This document shows, in pieces, positions 9,500 through 18,199 of a stretch of 22,260 nucleotides of DNA. The first letter of the stretch is position 1. The number at the start of each line of letters is the position of its first letter. Both the position numbers and the translations under genes were made by a program. The stretch lies in assembly GCA_030448085.1 (NCBI GenBank), contig JAUJNU010000027.1, positions 1-22,260 of the forward strand, given 5' to 3'. Below the pieces are notes generated by a model that saw only the letters and a program-made list of their open reading frames with translations, did not search any database and was not told the DNA's origin. The DNA comes from Actinomycetota bacterium (lineage in GTDB: Bacteria > Actinomycetota > UBA4738 > CADDZG01 > WHSQ01).

Positions 9500-11362
9500 A
9501 TGGCAACAGTAGCGGTGCAGCAGCGCCGGGGGCTGTACACGCGGCCGCGGGCAACGAGGGGTGTCTGGAGCTGGTTCACGACCGTGGACCACAAGAGGGT
9601 CGGGATCCTCTATGGGTTCACCGCCTTCGTCTTCTTCATCCTGGGGGGGCTCGAGGCACTCGCGATCCGCACGCAGTTGGCGGAGCCGAACGCGAACTTC
9701 ATGTCGCCCGAGCTGTACAACCAGTTCTTCACGATGCACGGCATCACGATGATCTTCCTAGTGGTCATGCCGTTCGGCGCGGCGATCATGAACTACTTCA
9801 TCCCGCTGATGATCGGAGCGCGAGACGTCGCTTTCCCTCGTCTCAACGCGTTCAGCTACTGGGTCTTCGCCCTGGGTGGCGTCTTCATCTACTCGAGCTT
9901 CTTCCTTGGAGGAGCGCCGGACGGAGGCTGGTTCGGCTACGCGCCTCTCAGCGAGACGCTTCCCGGCCCGGGCATGACGTACTACTCGCTCGGACTGCAG
10001 ATCCTGGGTGTCGCATCTTTGGCCGGTGCAGTGAACCTCATCATCACGATCATCAATATGAGGGCCCCGGGGATGACGCTGATGCGCATGCCGGTCTTCG
10101 TGTGGATGACGCTCGTGACCCAGTTCCTGCTCCTCTTCGCGATGCCGATCATCGCGGTCGCCCTCTTCCAGCTGATGTTCGACAGGGTGTGGGGAGCGAA
10201 CTTCTTCGACCCCGCCACCGGCGGTGACCCACTCTTGTGGCAGCACCTCTTCTGGCTCTTCGGTCACCCCGAGGTCTACATCATGATCCTGCCTGCGATG
10301 GGGGTCGTGTCCGAGATCCTCCCGACCTTCGCCCGCAAGCCGATCTTCGGCTACGCGGCCGTCGTGTTCTCGGGCATCGCGATCGGCTTCATGGGCTGGG
10401 GGGTGTGGGCGCACCACATGTTCGCGGTGGGGCTGGGGCCCGTTGCCAACGCCGCGTTCGCGCTATCGACGATGTTCATCGCGGTACCGACGGGGGTGAA
10501 GATCTTCAACTGGATCGGGACCCTCTGGGGCGGCAACATCCGGTTCAAGACCCCCGTGCTTTTCGCCATCGGCTTCGTGTCGATGTTCATCATCGGGGGC
10601 CTCTCCGGGGTCATGCACTCGCTCGTTCCGCACGACGCGCAGCAGACGGACACGTATTTCGTCGTTGCTCACTTCCACTACGTGCTGTTCGGTGGCGCCA
10701 TGTTCGGCCTCTTCGGCGGGTTCTATTACTGGTGGCCCAAGGTCTTCGGGCGTTTGCTCGGGGAGGGACTCGGCAAGCTCCAGTTCTGGCTCATGTTCAT
10801 CGGCTTCAACCTTGCCTTCTTCCCGATGCACATCGTCGGCCTGAAGGGGATGCCTCGCCGGATCTACACCTATCCCGACGGGATGGGCTGGAACCTGATG
10901 AACATGATCGAGACCGTGGGCGCGTACCTGATCGCGGTAAGCCTCCTCGTCTTCATCGCGAACGCCCTTCGCACCCGCAAGCACGGCGAGGAGCCGGGCG
11001 ATGACCCGTGGGACGGGCGGACGCTCGAGTGGACGACTTCGTCTCCTCCTCCGGACCACAACTTCGACGAGGTCCCTATCGTCAAGAGCCGGGACGATCT
11101 GTGGCACAAGAAGTACTCCGAGGACCCGGAGGGCCAGCCGGTTCCGGTGATCGCAGGTGGCGCCGACGGGCACGACGACCACTCCGGTCACGGCATCCAC
11201 CTGCCGTCGCCGTCGATCTTCCCGTTCGTCGCCGCCCTGGGCCTTCCGATCCTCGGTTACGGGGTCGTCTACCAGCGGACACCGGTGCTGATACTGGGGG
11301 CCGTCGTGGCGTTGTTCGGCTTCTTCGCCTGGAGCCTCGAGCCCTCGGTGGAGCCCGAGTGA
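9500..11362 (+). CDS. coxA: cytochrome c oxidase subunit I
   Basis: 620 residues, intact. The haem-copper core is complete: His80 (FTMHG) and His393 for haem a, His391 (HFHY) for haem a3, and His256 with Tyr260 (FGHPEVY, the cross-linked pair), His305 and His306 (WAHHMF) for CuB. Glu258 in GHPEV marks the A1 subfamily D-channel, and Lys334 (PTGVK) the K-channel. After the 12-helix core there is a charged loop and two extra C-terminal helices (FPFVAALGLPILGYG and VLILGAVVALFGFFAW), as in several actinobacterial and Bacillus enzymes. The start is set by GGGAGAG six bases before the ATG. It reduces oxygen to water and pumps protons. Its stop overlaps the coxC GTG. Confidence 0.97.
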   Translation: MATVAVQQRRGLYTRPRATRGVWSWFTTVDHKRVGILYGFTAFVFFILGGLEALAIRTQLAEPNANFMSPELYNQFFTMHGITMIFLVVMPFGAAIMNYFIPLMIGARDVAFPRLNAFSYWVFALGGVFIYSSFFLGGAPDGGWFGYAPLSETLPGPGMTYYSLGLQILGVASLAGAVNLIITIINMRAPGMTLMRMPVFVWMTLVTQFLLLFAMPIIAVALFQLMFDRVWGANFFDPATGGDPLLWQHLFWLFGHPEVYIMILPAMGVVSEILPTFARKPIFGYAAVVFSGIAIGFMGWGVWAHHMFAVGLGPVANAAFALSTMFIAVPTGVKIFNWIGTLWGGNIRFKTPVLFAIGFVSMFIIGGLSGVMHSLVPHDAQQTDTYFVVAHFHYVLFGGAMFGLFGGFYYWWPKVFGRLLGEGLGKLQFWLMFIGFNLAFFPMHIVGLKGMPRRIYTYPDGMGWNLMNMIETVGAYLIAVSLLVFIANALRTRKHGEEPGDDPWDGRTLEWTTSSPPPDHNFDEVPIVKSRDDLWHKKYSEDPEGQPVPVIAGGADGHDDHSGHGIHLPSPSIFPFVAALGLPILGYGVVYQRTPVLILGAVVALFGFFAWSLEPSVEPE

Positions 11363-11964
11363 GCGCTCAGCCGACGCAGGTGACTCCTGCGGCCGATCAC
11401 CACACGAGCACGGGACTCGACAACGTAAAGCTCGCCATGTGGGCGTTCCTCGGGTCCGAGTGCCTCTTCTTCGGCTCGTTCATCTCGACTTACCTGCTGT
11501 ACCGCAACCAGCACACCGAGGGCCTGGGCCCGGCCGACGTTTACGACATCCCATTCACGTCCGTGAGCTCGTTCGTCCTCCTCATGTCGAGTCTCACGAT
11601 GGTTCTGGCGTTGGCTTCGATCCAGAAGGGGGACCAGCGGCAGATGCGCATCTGGCTCCTCGCTACCGCCATGCTGGGCACGGTCTTCATCGGAGGTCAG
11701 ATCTTCGAGTTCACCTCGTTCGTCGAGGATGGCCTGAAGCTCGACACGAGTCCGTTCGCTAGTAGCTTCTTCGTGCTCACCGGGTTCCACGGTGTCCACG
11801 TGACCGTAGGCATCCTGATCCTGCTGTCGTTGGTCGGCATGTCGTATTTCGGAAAGCTCGAGAACGACGGCGCCCGGACCGTCGAGATGGTGGGCCTTTA
11901 CTGGCACTTCGTCGACATCGTTTGGATCATCATCTTCACCGTCATCTATCTGATCCCGACCTGA
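11359..11964 (+). CDS. coxC: cytochrome c oxidase subunit III
   Basis: 201 residues from a GTG that overlaps the coxA stop (GTGA). Five membrane helices, with COX3 blocks LGSECLFFGSFIS, GGQIFEF (conserved Glu), LTGFHGVHVTVGI and LYWHFVDIVWII. The acidic residue in the third helix and the HGxHV motif are the usual markers. It stabilises subunit I and its proton uptake path. The GTG is preferred because translation is coupled to coxA and the protein begins at the family's normal N-terminus; the open frame upstream lies inside coxA. The frame is intact. Confidence 0.95.
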   Translation: MSAQPTQVTPAADHHTSTGLDNVKLAMWAFLGSECLFFGSFISTYLLYRNQHTEGLGPADVYDIPFTSVSSFVLLMSSLTMVLALASIQKGDQRQMRIWLLATAMLGTVFIGGQIFEFTSFVEDGLKLDTSPFASSFFVLTGFHGVHVTVGILILLSLVGMSYFGKLENDGARTVEMVGLYWHFVDIVWIIIFTVIYLIPT

Positions 11965-11977
11965 TAGGGAGATAGGC

Positions 11978-12304
11978 ATGGGCAGCAGCGCAGATCACAT
12001 CGAGGAGCACGGGCACCCGACCCCCCGGAAGTACGTGGGGATCGCGATCATCCTTGCGGTTCTGACGGCGATCGAGGTCGCCGTCTCTTACATAAAGGCG
12101 ATCGAGCCGATCCTCGTCCCGGTGCTGCTGGTATTGGCGCTCGTCAAGTTCCAGATGGTGGCGTCGTGGTTCATGCACCTGCGCTTCGACAACTCGATCT
12201 TCAAGCGGCTTTTCATCACTGGGCTCGTGACTGCGGTCCTCGTCTTCGGCGTCGTTCTGTGGTGGTTCTTCAGCCACGGGGGCCCGGTCTCTGGGCCCAC
12301 CTAG
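11978..12304 (+). CDS. coxD: cytochrome c oxidase subunit IV (prokaryotic type)
   Basis: 108 residues with three membrane helices. The pattern YVGIAIILAVLTAIEVAVSY, then LALVKFQMVASWFMHLRFD, is diagnostic for the bacterial COX4 (CoxD/CyoD-like) family. It lies 13 bases after coxC with a GGGAG ribosome-binding site. The role is assembly or stability of the oxidase. It ends in a normal TAG, which shows that TAG is a real stop in this genome. Confidence 0.92.
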   Translation: MGSSADHIEEHGHPTPRKYVGIAIILAVLTAIEVAVSYIKAIEPILVPVLLVLALVKFQMVASWFMHLRFDNSIFKRLFITGLVTAVLVFGVVLWWFFSHGGPVSGPT

Positions 12305-12310
12305 ACCTTT

Positions 12311-13194
12311 ATGAGTCTTCTCGCTTCGGCCGCCTCGCCGGACGACCTCTGGCACTGGCATCCGCACCTCGACGTCTGGTTGCTCGTGGCGATCCTCGTG
12401 ATCGGCTATGTCGCCGCGATCCACGTGCTGGGACCGAAGCACGTCCCGCTGGGGGAGGAGCCGGTCTCTCGCCGCCAGAAGACCGTCTACATGCTGGGGG
12501 TGTTCTCGCTGTGGGTGGGGGCGGATTGGCCCATGCACGACGTTGCCGAGGGCTACCTCTTCAGCGTCCACATGTTGCAGCACATGATCTTCTCGTTCGT
12601 GGCCGCCCCGCTGCTCCTGATGGGGATCCCGAAGTGGCTGCTGCGCTTAGCCCTTCGCCCGCCTCGGGTCATGAAGCTGGTTCGGGTGCTCACCCGGCCC
12701 CTGATCGCCTTCGTCGTCTTCAACGCCATCATCGCCATCACACACTGGCCGGCTCTCGTGAACCAGTCGGTTCAGTCCGAGCTGCTCCACTTCACGCTTC
12801 ACTCGATCCTGTTCACCCCGGCGGTCCTCAAGTGGTGGCCGGTCGTGGACCCTCTGCCCGCAACGAAGCGGCGTTAGCAGCCCGGGAAGATGATTTTTAT
12901 GTTAGCCCCGGCGCTCCTCCCGACGGGGCCCGCCTCGGTCCTCACGGTGGGTACCCACCCATCTACAGCTTCTACGAGAGCGCGCCTCGGCTGTGGGAGA
13001 GCTTCGATGCCGTGGCCGACCAGAGGGTGGCCGGGCTACTCATGAAGCTGGGAGGCGGTTTGCTACTGTGGGGCGTGATAGCGGCCGTATTCTTCCGCTG
13101 GTATGCCGCTGAAGAGTCCGGCGGCGTCGACAAGTCGCTGACCTGGGACGACTTCGAGCAGGATCTACAAGCTTGGGATCTGAGGAGGACATGA
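12311..13194 (+). CDS. ctaG: CtaG-type cytochrome c oxidase assembly protein (caa3_CtaG family), frameshifted
   Basis: About 294 codons across the breaks, the normal size for the multi-helix caa3_CtaG family (unrelated to the Cox11 protein also called CtaG). Conserved pieces: HWHPHLDVW, GADWPMHDVAEGYLFSVHMLQHM, AAPLLLMGIPKWLLR, AITHWPALVN and LLHFTLHSILFTPAVLKWWPV. After a frame change near 12865 come KMIFMLAPALLPTGPASVLT and, after another near 12957, PIYSFYESAPRLWESFDAVADQRVAGLLMKL and a last helix. The His-rich membrane segments suggest copper handling for CuB. It is needed in Bacillus-type caa3 assembly. Its stop overlaps the next ATG (ATGA). Confidence 0.85.
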
Positions 13195-13845
13195 GCCAGA
13201 ACGAACCGGGTGAAGAGCCGCTCGTAGGCGAGGTCCGCGTAGGGTGCCTCTGCCGGTGATCATCCCGCTGGGGGCGCTCCTCGTGATCGCGCTGCTGGCG
13301 ATCGTCTTCTCGCAGATCCTTCTTTCCGTGCCGCACGAGGCCGCGACGATCATCGCGATCGCGACCGCTGCCAACATCCTTGCGGGCTGTGCTTTCCTCG
13401 CGCTGCGGCCGCGTATGCAGAGGGCGACGATGCTCGAGCTGGGGGCCGTGGTCCTCTACCCGGTGATCATCGGCTTCGCGATCGCTCAGTTCGGGATCGG
13501 GGAGTCCGCACATGGCGGCGAAGCGGCTCATGCCCCCGAGCCCCCCTCCCGCCGCGGCCAATACGATCGTGGCGCAGAACATCGCCTTCGACGTGACCGA
13601 GATAGAGCTTCCCGCAGGGGGAGTCGCTCAGCCACACGCTCGACAACCAGGACGGTGCCCCGCACAACTTCGCCATCTACCCGACCGAGAAGGCGGGGCC
13701 GGTCAGGTCGATCCGATCTTCCAGAGTGACAACGTAGCCCCGGGGGCCAGCGCGACCTTCGAGTTCGAGACTCCCGCCGGGCGACTACTACTTCCAGTGC
13801 GACCTACACCCCAACATGAACGGCACCCTAACCACCACCCAATAA
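13191..13845 (+). CDS. membrane-anchored cupredoxin (type I copper protein), frameshifted
   Basis: The ATG (13191) overlaps the ctaG stop. The N-terminal part has two or three membrane helices (PVIIPLGALLVIALLAIVFSQ, AATIIAIATAANILAGCAFLA, MLELGAVVLYPVIIGFAIAQF), then a short linker and a plastocyanin-like domain: NTIVAQNIAFDVTEIELPAG, HTLDNQDGAPHNFAIY, VDPIFQSDNVAPGASATFEFETPA, YYFQCDLHPNMNGT. The copper ligands are visible: His in PHN, then Cys, His and Met in CxxHxxM. At least five indels break it, one at a GGGGG run (about 13617-13621). It is the last gene of the cox operon, so an electron carrier to or copper donor for the oxidase is likely. It is related to the cupredoxin at 19348. Confidence 0.8.
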
Positions 13846-13861
13846 ACCCCTTGGCGGGTTT
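13844..13861 (+). terminator. possible weak terminator after the cox operon
   Basis: AAACCC and GGGTTT form a six-pair stem around a six-base loop, starting within the stop codon of the cupredoxin gene. There is no U-run after it, so it is a weak intrinsic-terminator candidate at a sensible operon end. Confidence 0.35.
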
Positions 13862-13977
13862 CTGGAGGATGTAGAACCCCTATTCGTCCGATTTCTCGAC
13901 AAGAACCCAGTTGTGTGCGGCGCCACACGTGGCTTCACGTCTACTAGCTATCTCGCGTAGGTGCGTCCAGAGACGAG

Positions 13978-15053
13978 ATGCGTCGACACGCCGTCGCGCA
14001 ACACGGGGTATTGAGCGGGCTCAGGCGCGAGCGAGGGGATCCATCCCAAGATGATTTGGCGGGAGAGCTGAGCTCGGCGTTTGGCGGGAGGTTTATCCTC
14101 GGGTCTACGCGGTCGGCGGAGCCCCCGACGTGGAAGAGCTATCTGATGGCCGCCTGTCTCTGGGGCGGAGAGGCGGCAGCCGTCTCCCATAGAGCTGCAG
14201 CGACGCTCTGGGGACTCGACCACTGCGATTGGGAGATCGTCGAAATCTCTGCCGTTAGAAGGGCTCCTGCGCCTGGCGGGCTCATCCTCCATCGCAGGGA
14301 CGTCTTTCCAAAGGGCGGCTCATCCACATCGAGGGGATCCCGGTATTTGACCTACCGAGGACCATCTTTGACCTGTGCGCTGTGGGAAGGCGTAGGAGGG
14401 CGGAGGCAGCCATGGATGGGGCCCTGCGCCGAGGGCAGGTATCCGTCCATCATCTCGAAGAGATTCTGCTCGAGGAGGCCCGGCAGGGCCGTACCGGAAC
14501 GACCTTGCTGAGAAAGCTCCTCTTCGAACGAAGCAACCGGATAACCGACAGCGAGCTCCAGCGAAATCTCGTAGCGAGGCTTCGTGGCGACAGTCTGACC
14601 GGGTTCAAGCAGCACTTTCGGGTTCGGGACGAAACTGGTTTCGAAGCCGAGGCGGACCTGGCATGGCCGGAGGTCCTGTTCGGAATCGAGGTCGACGGGT
14701 ACTCCGCCCACTCCTCTAAGGCGGCCTTCGATCACGACCGGGAGCGCCACCGTCGCCTCGTGGCACTCGGATGGACCATCATCCACGTGACCCACAAGGA
14801 CCTCAAGAGCCCTCGAAAGCTCCTTGCTCAGATCCAGGGCCTGTCTAGCCGCCGCGGCCTGAGCGCTTCGGCGCGTCAACCGCCAGTTCTTGTCGAGTTA
14901 TCGGACGCATATGGGTTCTACATCCACTCAGAACCCTCCACCCGAGCTTTCAGAGGAGGGTGTCTAGGGCGGTGGCTAGGAAGAGCAGGGCTAGGTAGTA
15001 GATCGAGTAGCGGAAGAGGCCCCAGGCCACTCGGGGGGCCGGCTTGCGGTTGA
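13978..15053 (+). CDS. AbiEi-like / DUF559 (Vsr-type endonuclease fold) protein, frameshifted
   Basis: The N-terminal part (AVAQHGVLS, PPTWKSYLMAACLWGGEAAAVSHRAAATLWGL) is the winged-helix AbiEi-antitoxin-like half. The middle (IHIEGIPVFDLPRTIFDLCAVG, in a shifted frame after about 14315) leads into AAMDGALRRGQVS. The C-terminal half has EADLAWPEVLFGIEVDGYSAHSS, FDHDRERHRRLVALGWTIIHVT, the PD-(D/E)xK-type core of DUF559 proteins related to Vsr. Such genes are scattered singly in actinobacterial genomes; their targets are unknown. Another frame change lies near 14030-14095. The open frame runs to 15053, 104 bases into the opposing ctaB, so the true stop may be earlier (an adjacent frame stops at 14967). 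It is unrelated to the respiratory genes around it. Confidence 0.7.
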
Positions 15054-15915
15054 GCCGCACCGCGTACCAGATGAACACTCCGTTGAGGACGAGGGCCGAG
15101 GCGAGGTAGATGATGCCCATCTGGCCCACCGAGAAGAAGATCAGGCACATCGCGAGCAGCAGGAAGCTGTACAGCAGGATCTGCTTCGCGGTCTCCTCTC
15201 GCCCGTACACGACCGGCATCATCGGCACCCCCGCCGCCGCGTACTCCTTCTCGTAGCGGAGGGACAGGGCCCAGAAGTGAGGCGGCGTCCAATAGAAGAC
15301 GATCCCGAAGAGAGCCAAGGCCGGAAGCTCGATGGTTCCCGTCACGGCCGCCCACCCGATGAGGGCAGGAGCGGCCCCCGCGGCCCCCCCGATCACTATG
15401 TTCTGCGGCGTAGACCGCTTCATCCCGATCGTGTACACGAAGACGTAGAAGAGAAGCGCTCCCAAAGAGAGCCAGGCCGAGATCATGTTGACCGTCGCCC
15501 ACAGGAAGAAGAAGGCGAACGCTCCCAACGCGGCCCCGAACCAAAGGGCGTTCACCGGCGCCACCTTGTGCGCCGGCAGCGGCCTGCGTTTCGTGCGGGT
15601 CATCACCTGGTCGATGTCCCTGTCGATGTAGCAGTTGATGGCCCCGGCCCCCCCAGCCGACAGCATCCCCCCGAACAGCGTGGCGAGGACGAGCCTGATC
15701 GGAGGCATCCCGCCGGCCGCAACGATCATCGGGGGGACCGTCGTGACGAGAAGCAACTCGATGATGCGGGGCTTCGTGAGGGCGACGTAGGCGGCCGCCT
15801 TCTGCCGCCACCCCAGTCTCTCGATCACCACAGGGTCTGCGGAAGAAACCGGCGCCGCGCCCTCCCGCTCTTCGAGCTGCAACGCTCCGGAGTCGGAGAC
15901 CGCCAGTCGCCTCAC
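14950..15915 (-). CDS. ctaB: protohaem IX farnesyltransferase (haem O synthase)
   Basis: 321 residues, intact, with about nine membrane helices. The UbiA-superfamily Asp-rich motif is NCYIDRDIDQVMTRTKRRP (residues 94-112), followed by the second conserved loop FYWTPPHFWALSLRYEKEY and GVPMMPVV. It transfers a farnesyl group to protohaem to give haem O, the first step to haem A for the caa3 oxidase. The GTG start sits just after the ctaA stop with one base between, so the two form an operon (ctaA first). About 30 residues precede the usual N-terminus (LTKPRI at 46-51), as is common in actinobacterial homologues. Confidence 0.95.
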   Translation of the reverse strand: MRRLAVSDSGALQLEEREGAAPVSSADPVVIERLGWRQKAAAYVALTKPRIIELLLVTTVPPMIVAAGGMPPIRLVLATLFGGMLSAGGAGAINCYIDRDIDQVMTRTKRRPLPAHKVAPVNALWFGAALGAFAFFFLWATVNMISAWLSLGALLFYVFVYTIGMKRSTPQNIVIGGAAGAAPALIGWAAVTGTIELPALALFGIVFYWTPPHFWALSLRYEKEYAAAGVPMMPVVYGREETAKQILLYSFLLLAMCLIFFSVGQMGIIYLASALVLNGVFIWYAVRLNRKPAPRVAWGLFRYSIYYLALLFLATALDTLL

Positions 15916-15916
15916 C

Positions 15917-16861
15917 TCAGGCCCCCTGCCCCAAGGGAGCGGGGGCCCGTCCCCGTCCGGCTTCCCGGGAGGCCTCGGCCAGCTTGGGGTTCGTGGCCAC
16001 GGTGAGCGTCACGAGGCTCGCCCAGATGCACGCCCCGATCGCGAGGTGCAGCGTCACGAACGCCGCGTTCAGCTCGGTCCAAACGTTGGCTGCCCCGATG
16101 AGGACCTCGACGAAGAACAGGCCCCCGGCGATGTGCGCCATGCGGGCAGCGAAGGGGTTCTCCTCCTTGTGCTTGACGATCTGAAGGGTCGCCCACAGGA
16201 CGACTCCGCCCACGATCAGCGCCAGTGCCCGGTGGAGGAAATGGATCGCCTTCACCTCGACCGCGAGGTCGGGGATGACCCGACCGTCCATGAGCGGCCA
16301 GTCGGGGAACACCAGCCCGGCCCCCCTGCCCGAGACATAGGACCCGACCAGCATGAGCAGGAACACCGCGGCCGCCGCTCCCTTGGCCCGCTTGCTGATG
16401 CCCGCATCCGGAGGGGCGGGAAGCCTCCCCTCGTGCGCGGAGGCAGAGAGCGAGATGTAGATCAGCAGCGCCAGCAGAGCGAGGGCCGTCCCGAGATGAA
16501 GGATCACCGACTCCGCATCGAGGTGCAGCTTCACCACGAGCATCCCGATCACTGCCTGGGACATGACCAGTAGGAACGCGCCCACGGACGGCCACACGAG
16601 CCGAGGTGCCTCAGACCTGCGCCTGAGGGCGAAGACCATGAGGGCCCCCAGCAGCACGACAACGATCGACGCGGCGAGGCGGTGGGAGAACTCGATGACC
16701 ATCGCCCGGTTCGCGAGCGAGGGCACCAGCCGACCCGAGCAATCGGGCCAGTCGTCGCCGCAGCCCAGGCCTGATTTCGTGGCGCGGACGAGCCCTCCCA
16801 CAGCTATGAGGAAGAGCGTTGCGAAGGTGGAGGCAACGGCTAGGCGCCGGAACGCGGTCAT
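15917..16861 (-). CDS. ctaA: haem A synthase
   Basis: 314 residues, intact, eight membrane helices in two four-helix halves (COX15/CtaA). The four haem-ligand His residues fall at the expected places: His60 (EFSHR), His122 (ILHLG), His208 (FLHR) and His270 (TLHLA). An extracytoplasmic Cys pair (GLGCGDDWPDC, Cys34 and Cys41) matches the first-loop disulfide of Gram-positive CtaA. It oxidises the C8 methyl of haem O to a formyl group. The ATG is divergent from the thioredoxin-fold lipoprotein gene 56 bases away, so the promoters must share that gap. Confidence 0.95.
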   Translation of the reverse strand: MTAFRRLAVASTFATLFLIAVGGLVRATKSGLGCGDDWPDCSGRLVPSLANRAMVIEFSHRLAASIVVVLLGALMVFALRRRSEAPRLVWPSVGAFLLVMSQAVIGMLVVKLHLDAESVILHLGTALALLALLIYISLSASAHEGRLPAPPDAGISKRAKGAAAAVFLLMLVGSYVSGRGAGLVFPDWPLMDGRVIPDLAVEVKAIHFLHRALALIVGGVVLWATLQIVKHKEENPFAARMAHIAGGLFFVEVLIGAANVWTELNAAFVTLHLAIGACIWASLVTLTVATNPKLAEASREAGRGRAPAPLGQGA

Positions 16862-16917
16862 CGGTCCGATGGTAACCGGGGGCAGTTCTATGGCTGACGC
16901 GGCATTACCCTCGAAGC

Positions 16918-17844
16918 ATGAAAAACACGAAGCCCGTACTCATCGTCCCGCTGCTCCTGGCCGCGCTCTTCACATCGGCCTGCGCCCGCCCCGGCTCTGA
17001 CACCTCCGGCACACCGGAGCCCGAACAGACCGCCCCCGCATCCGAGGCGAGCTTCGACAGCTCCTGCGGGGTGGGCCCCGCCTGCCCGGTGTTCGCATCC
17101 TCGGAGACCGTCGTCGGCAAGAACCGGTTCCTCGTGGGTCTCATCAACGATGACGACGCTCCCATCGCGAGCCCGGAGATCGACATGCACATCGACTTCT
17201 ACGACCTGTCCGGCGACACGAGCAAGCCGGTCGCCTCGGACGACCCCGAGTTCATCTACACGATCCCGAAGGTCGTCGGTCTTTACGTATCGCATGTCGA
17301 GTTCGATCGACCCGGCCCCTGGGGGGCCGCGATCACGGTCACGGGCCCCGGCCTCGAGGAGACGACCGTCCGGTCGAGCTTCGAGGTAGCGGCCGAGGGA
17401 ACGACGCCGGCCCTCGGGGCCGAGGTGCCGGCCTCGGACACCCCCACCGGCTCGAGCCCGGCCGAGCTGAAGAAGATCTCGACCGACCCCGACCCCGATC
17501 CCGACTTCTACGAGCTCTCGGTAGCCGACGCCCTCGAGAGAGGCGAGCCCTTCGTCCTCACGTTCTCGACGCCCAAGTACTGCGCCTCGCAAACCTGCGG
17601 CCCTACCCTCGACATCGTGAAGGAGGTCGCTGAGGCCAACCCCCGCTTTACCTACATCCACGCTGAGCCGTACGAGGGGCTCGAGCCGCAGTACGACCCT
17701 CCGAACACGACGAAAGCCGTTCAGGAGTGGGGACTGCCGAGCGAGCCCTGGGTCTTCGTCGTCGACGAGGACGGCAAGCTGCGGGCTAAGTTCGAGGGGG
17801 CCGTGTCGGCCGAAGAGCTCTCGGCCGCGCTGAAGAGCCTCTAG
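16918..17844 (+). CDS. thioredoxin-fold lipoprotein with CxxxxC motif
   Basis: 308 residues, intact. Lipobox LFTSAC (Cys22), then a Pro/Glu/Ser-rich linker. An immunoglobulin-like beta domain follows (about 60-160: VVGKNRFLVGLINDDDAPI, MHIDFYDL, GPWGAAITVTGPGLEE). Then comes an acidic linker with DPDPDPD and a C-terminal thioredoxin-like domain (about 197-308) with FVLTFSTPKYCASQTCGP (Cys222 and Cys227, four residues apart) and LPSEPWVFVVDEDGKL. The spacing is not the CxxC of thioredoxins or the CxxxC of Sco, so copper binding or thiol exchange are both possible. Neighbouring haem A synthesis genes suggest a part in oxidase assembly (inference). The gene ends in a CTAG shared with the convergent gene. 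Confidence 0.75.
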   Translation: MKNTKPVLIVPLLLAALFTSACARPGSDTSGTPEPEQTAPASEASFDSSCGVGPACPVFASSETVVGKNRFLVGLINDDDAPIASPEIDMHIDFYDLSGDTSKPVASDDPEFIYTIPKVVGLYVSHVEFDRPGPWGAAITVTGPGLEETTVRSSFEVAAEGTTPALGAEVPASDTPTGSSPAELKKISTDPDPDPDFYELSVADALERGEPFVLTFSTPKYCASQTCGPTLDIVKEVAEANPRFTYIHAEPYEGLEPQYDPPNTTKAVQEWGLPSEPWVFVVDEDGKLRAKFEGAVSAEELSAALKSL

Positions 17845-18179
17845 CCGTCCGCTATCTCGAGGGCGAACAGGCCCTCGTCTCTCTGCTCGTGTGTCACGAC
17901 CACCGGGTCGCTCGACGCTCGATGGGCGTTCAGGTGGTCGAGCGGGAACCCGTACTCGTGCTTCGGGTCGATGAGGAACTCGTATGACTCCTCGCCGGAC
18001 TTCACCGTGAACGCCTCTACGACTCCGAGCTCGGGCGAGCGGATGTCGGTCACCACACCGGTGAAGGGTTGAGCAGGCGATCCGGAAGTAGCGGCGGGCG
18101 TGGCCGCGGGCTCGTCACCGCCGCACGAGACGAGGGCCACGGCCAGCACCGAGACCAAGCAGAAGGTTAGTCCTCGCAT
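17841..18179 (-). CDS. small secreted lipoprotein, function unknown
   Basis: 112 residues from the ATG at 18179; the lipobox ALVSC places the lipidated Cys at 19. A longer frame to 18221 would overlap the divergent synthase gene and lacks a signal at its start. After a Pro/Ala/Thr-rich spacer there is a compact domain: FTGVVTDIRSPELGVVEAFTVKSGEESYEFLIDP, then HLNAHRASSDPVVVTHEQRDEGLFALEIADG. It looks like a small beta-barrel (OB-like) with paired His; no family is recognised with confidence. Its stop overlaps the plus-strand lipoprotein's stop on the same CTAG. Confidence 0.65.
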   Translation of the reverse strand: MRGLTFCLVSVLAVALVSCGGDEPAATPAATSGSPAQPFTGVVTDIRSPELGVVEAFTVKSGEESYEFLIDPKHEYGFPLDHLNAHRASSDPVVVTHEQRDEGLFALEIADG

Positions 18180-18199
18180 GCGGCCATAGGGTAGCGCCC

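Noticed and set aside
10463..11200. 245-codon minus-strand frame inside coxA
   Set aside because: Antisense to a complete and well-conserved subunit I; no domain, signal or ribosome-binding site.
13846..13977. Mobile element boundary beside the DUF559 gene
   Set aside because: No transposase, integrase, terminal inverted repeats or target duplication visible; the gene looks like a single insertion of unknown age.
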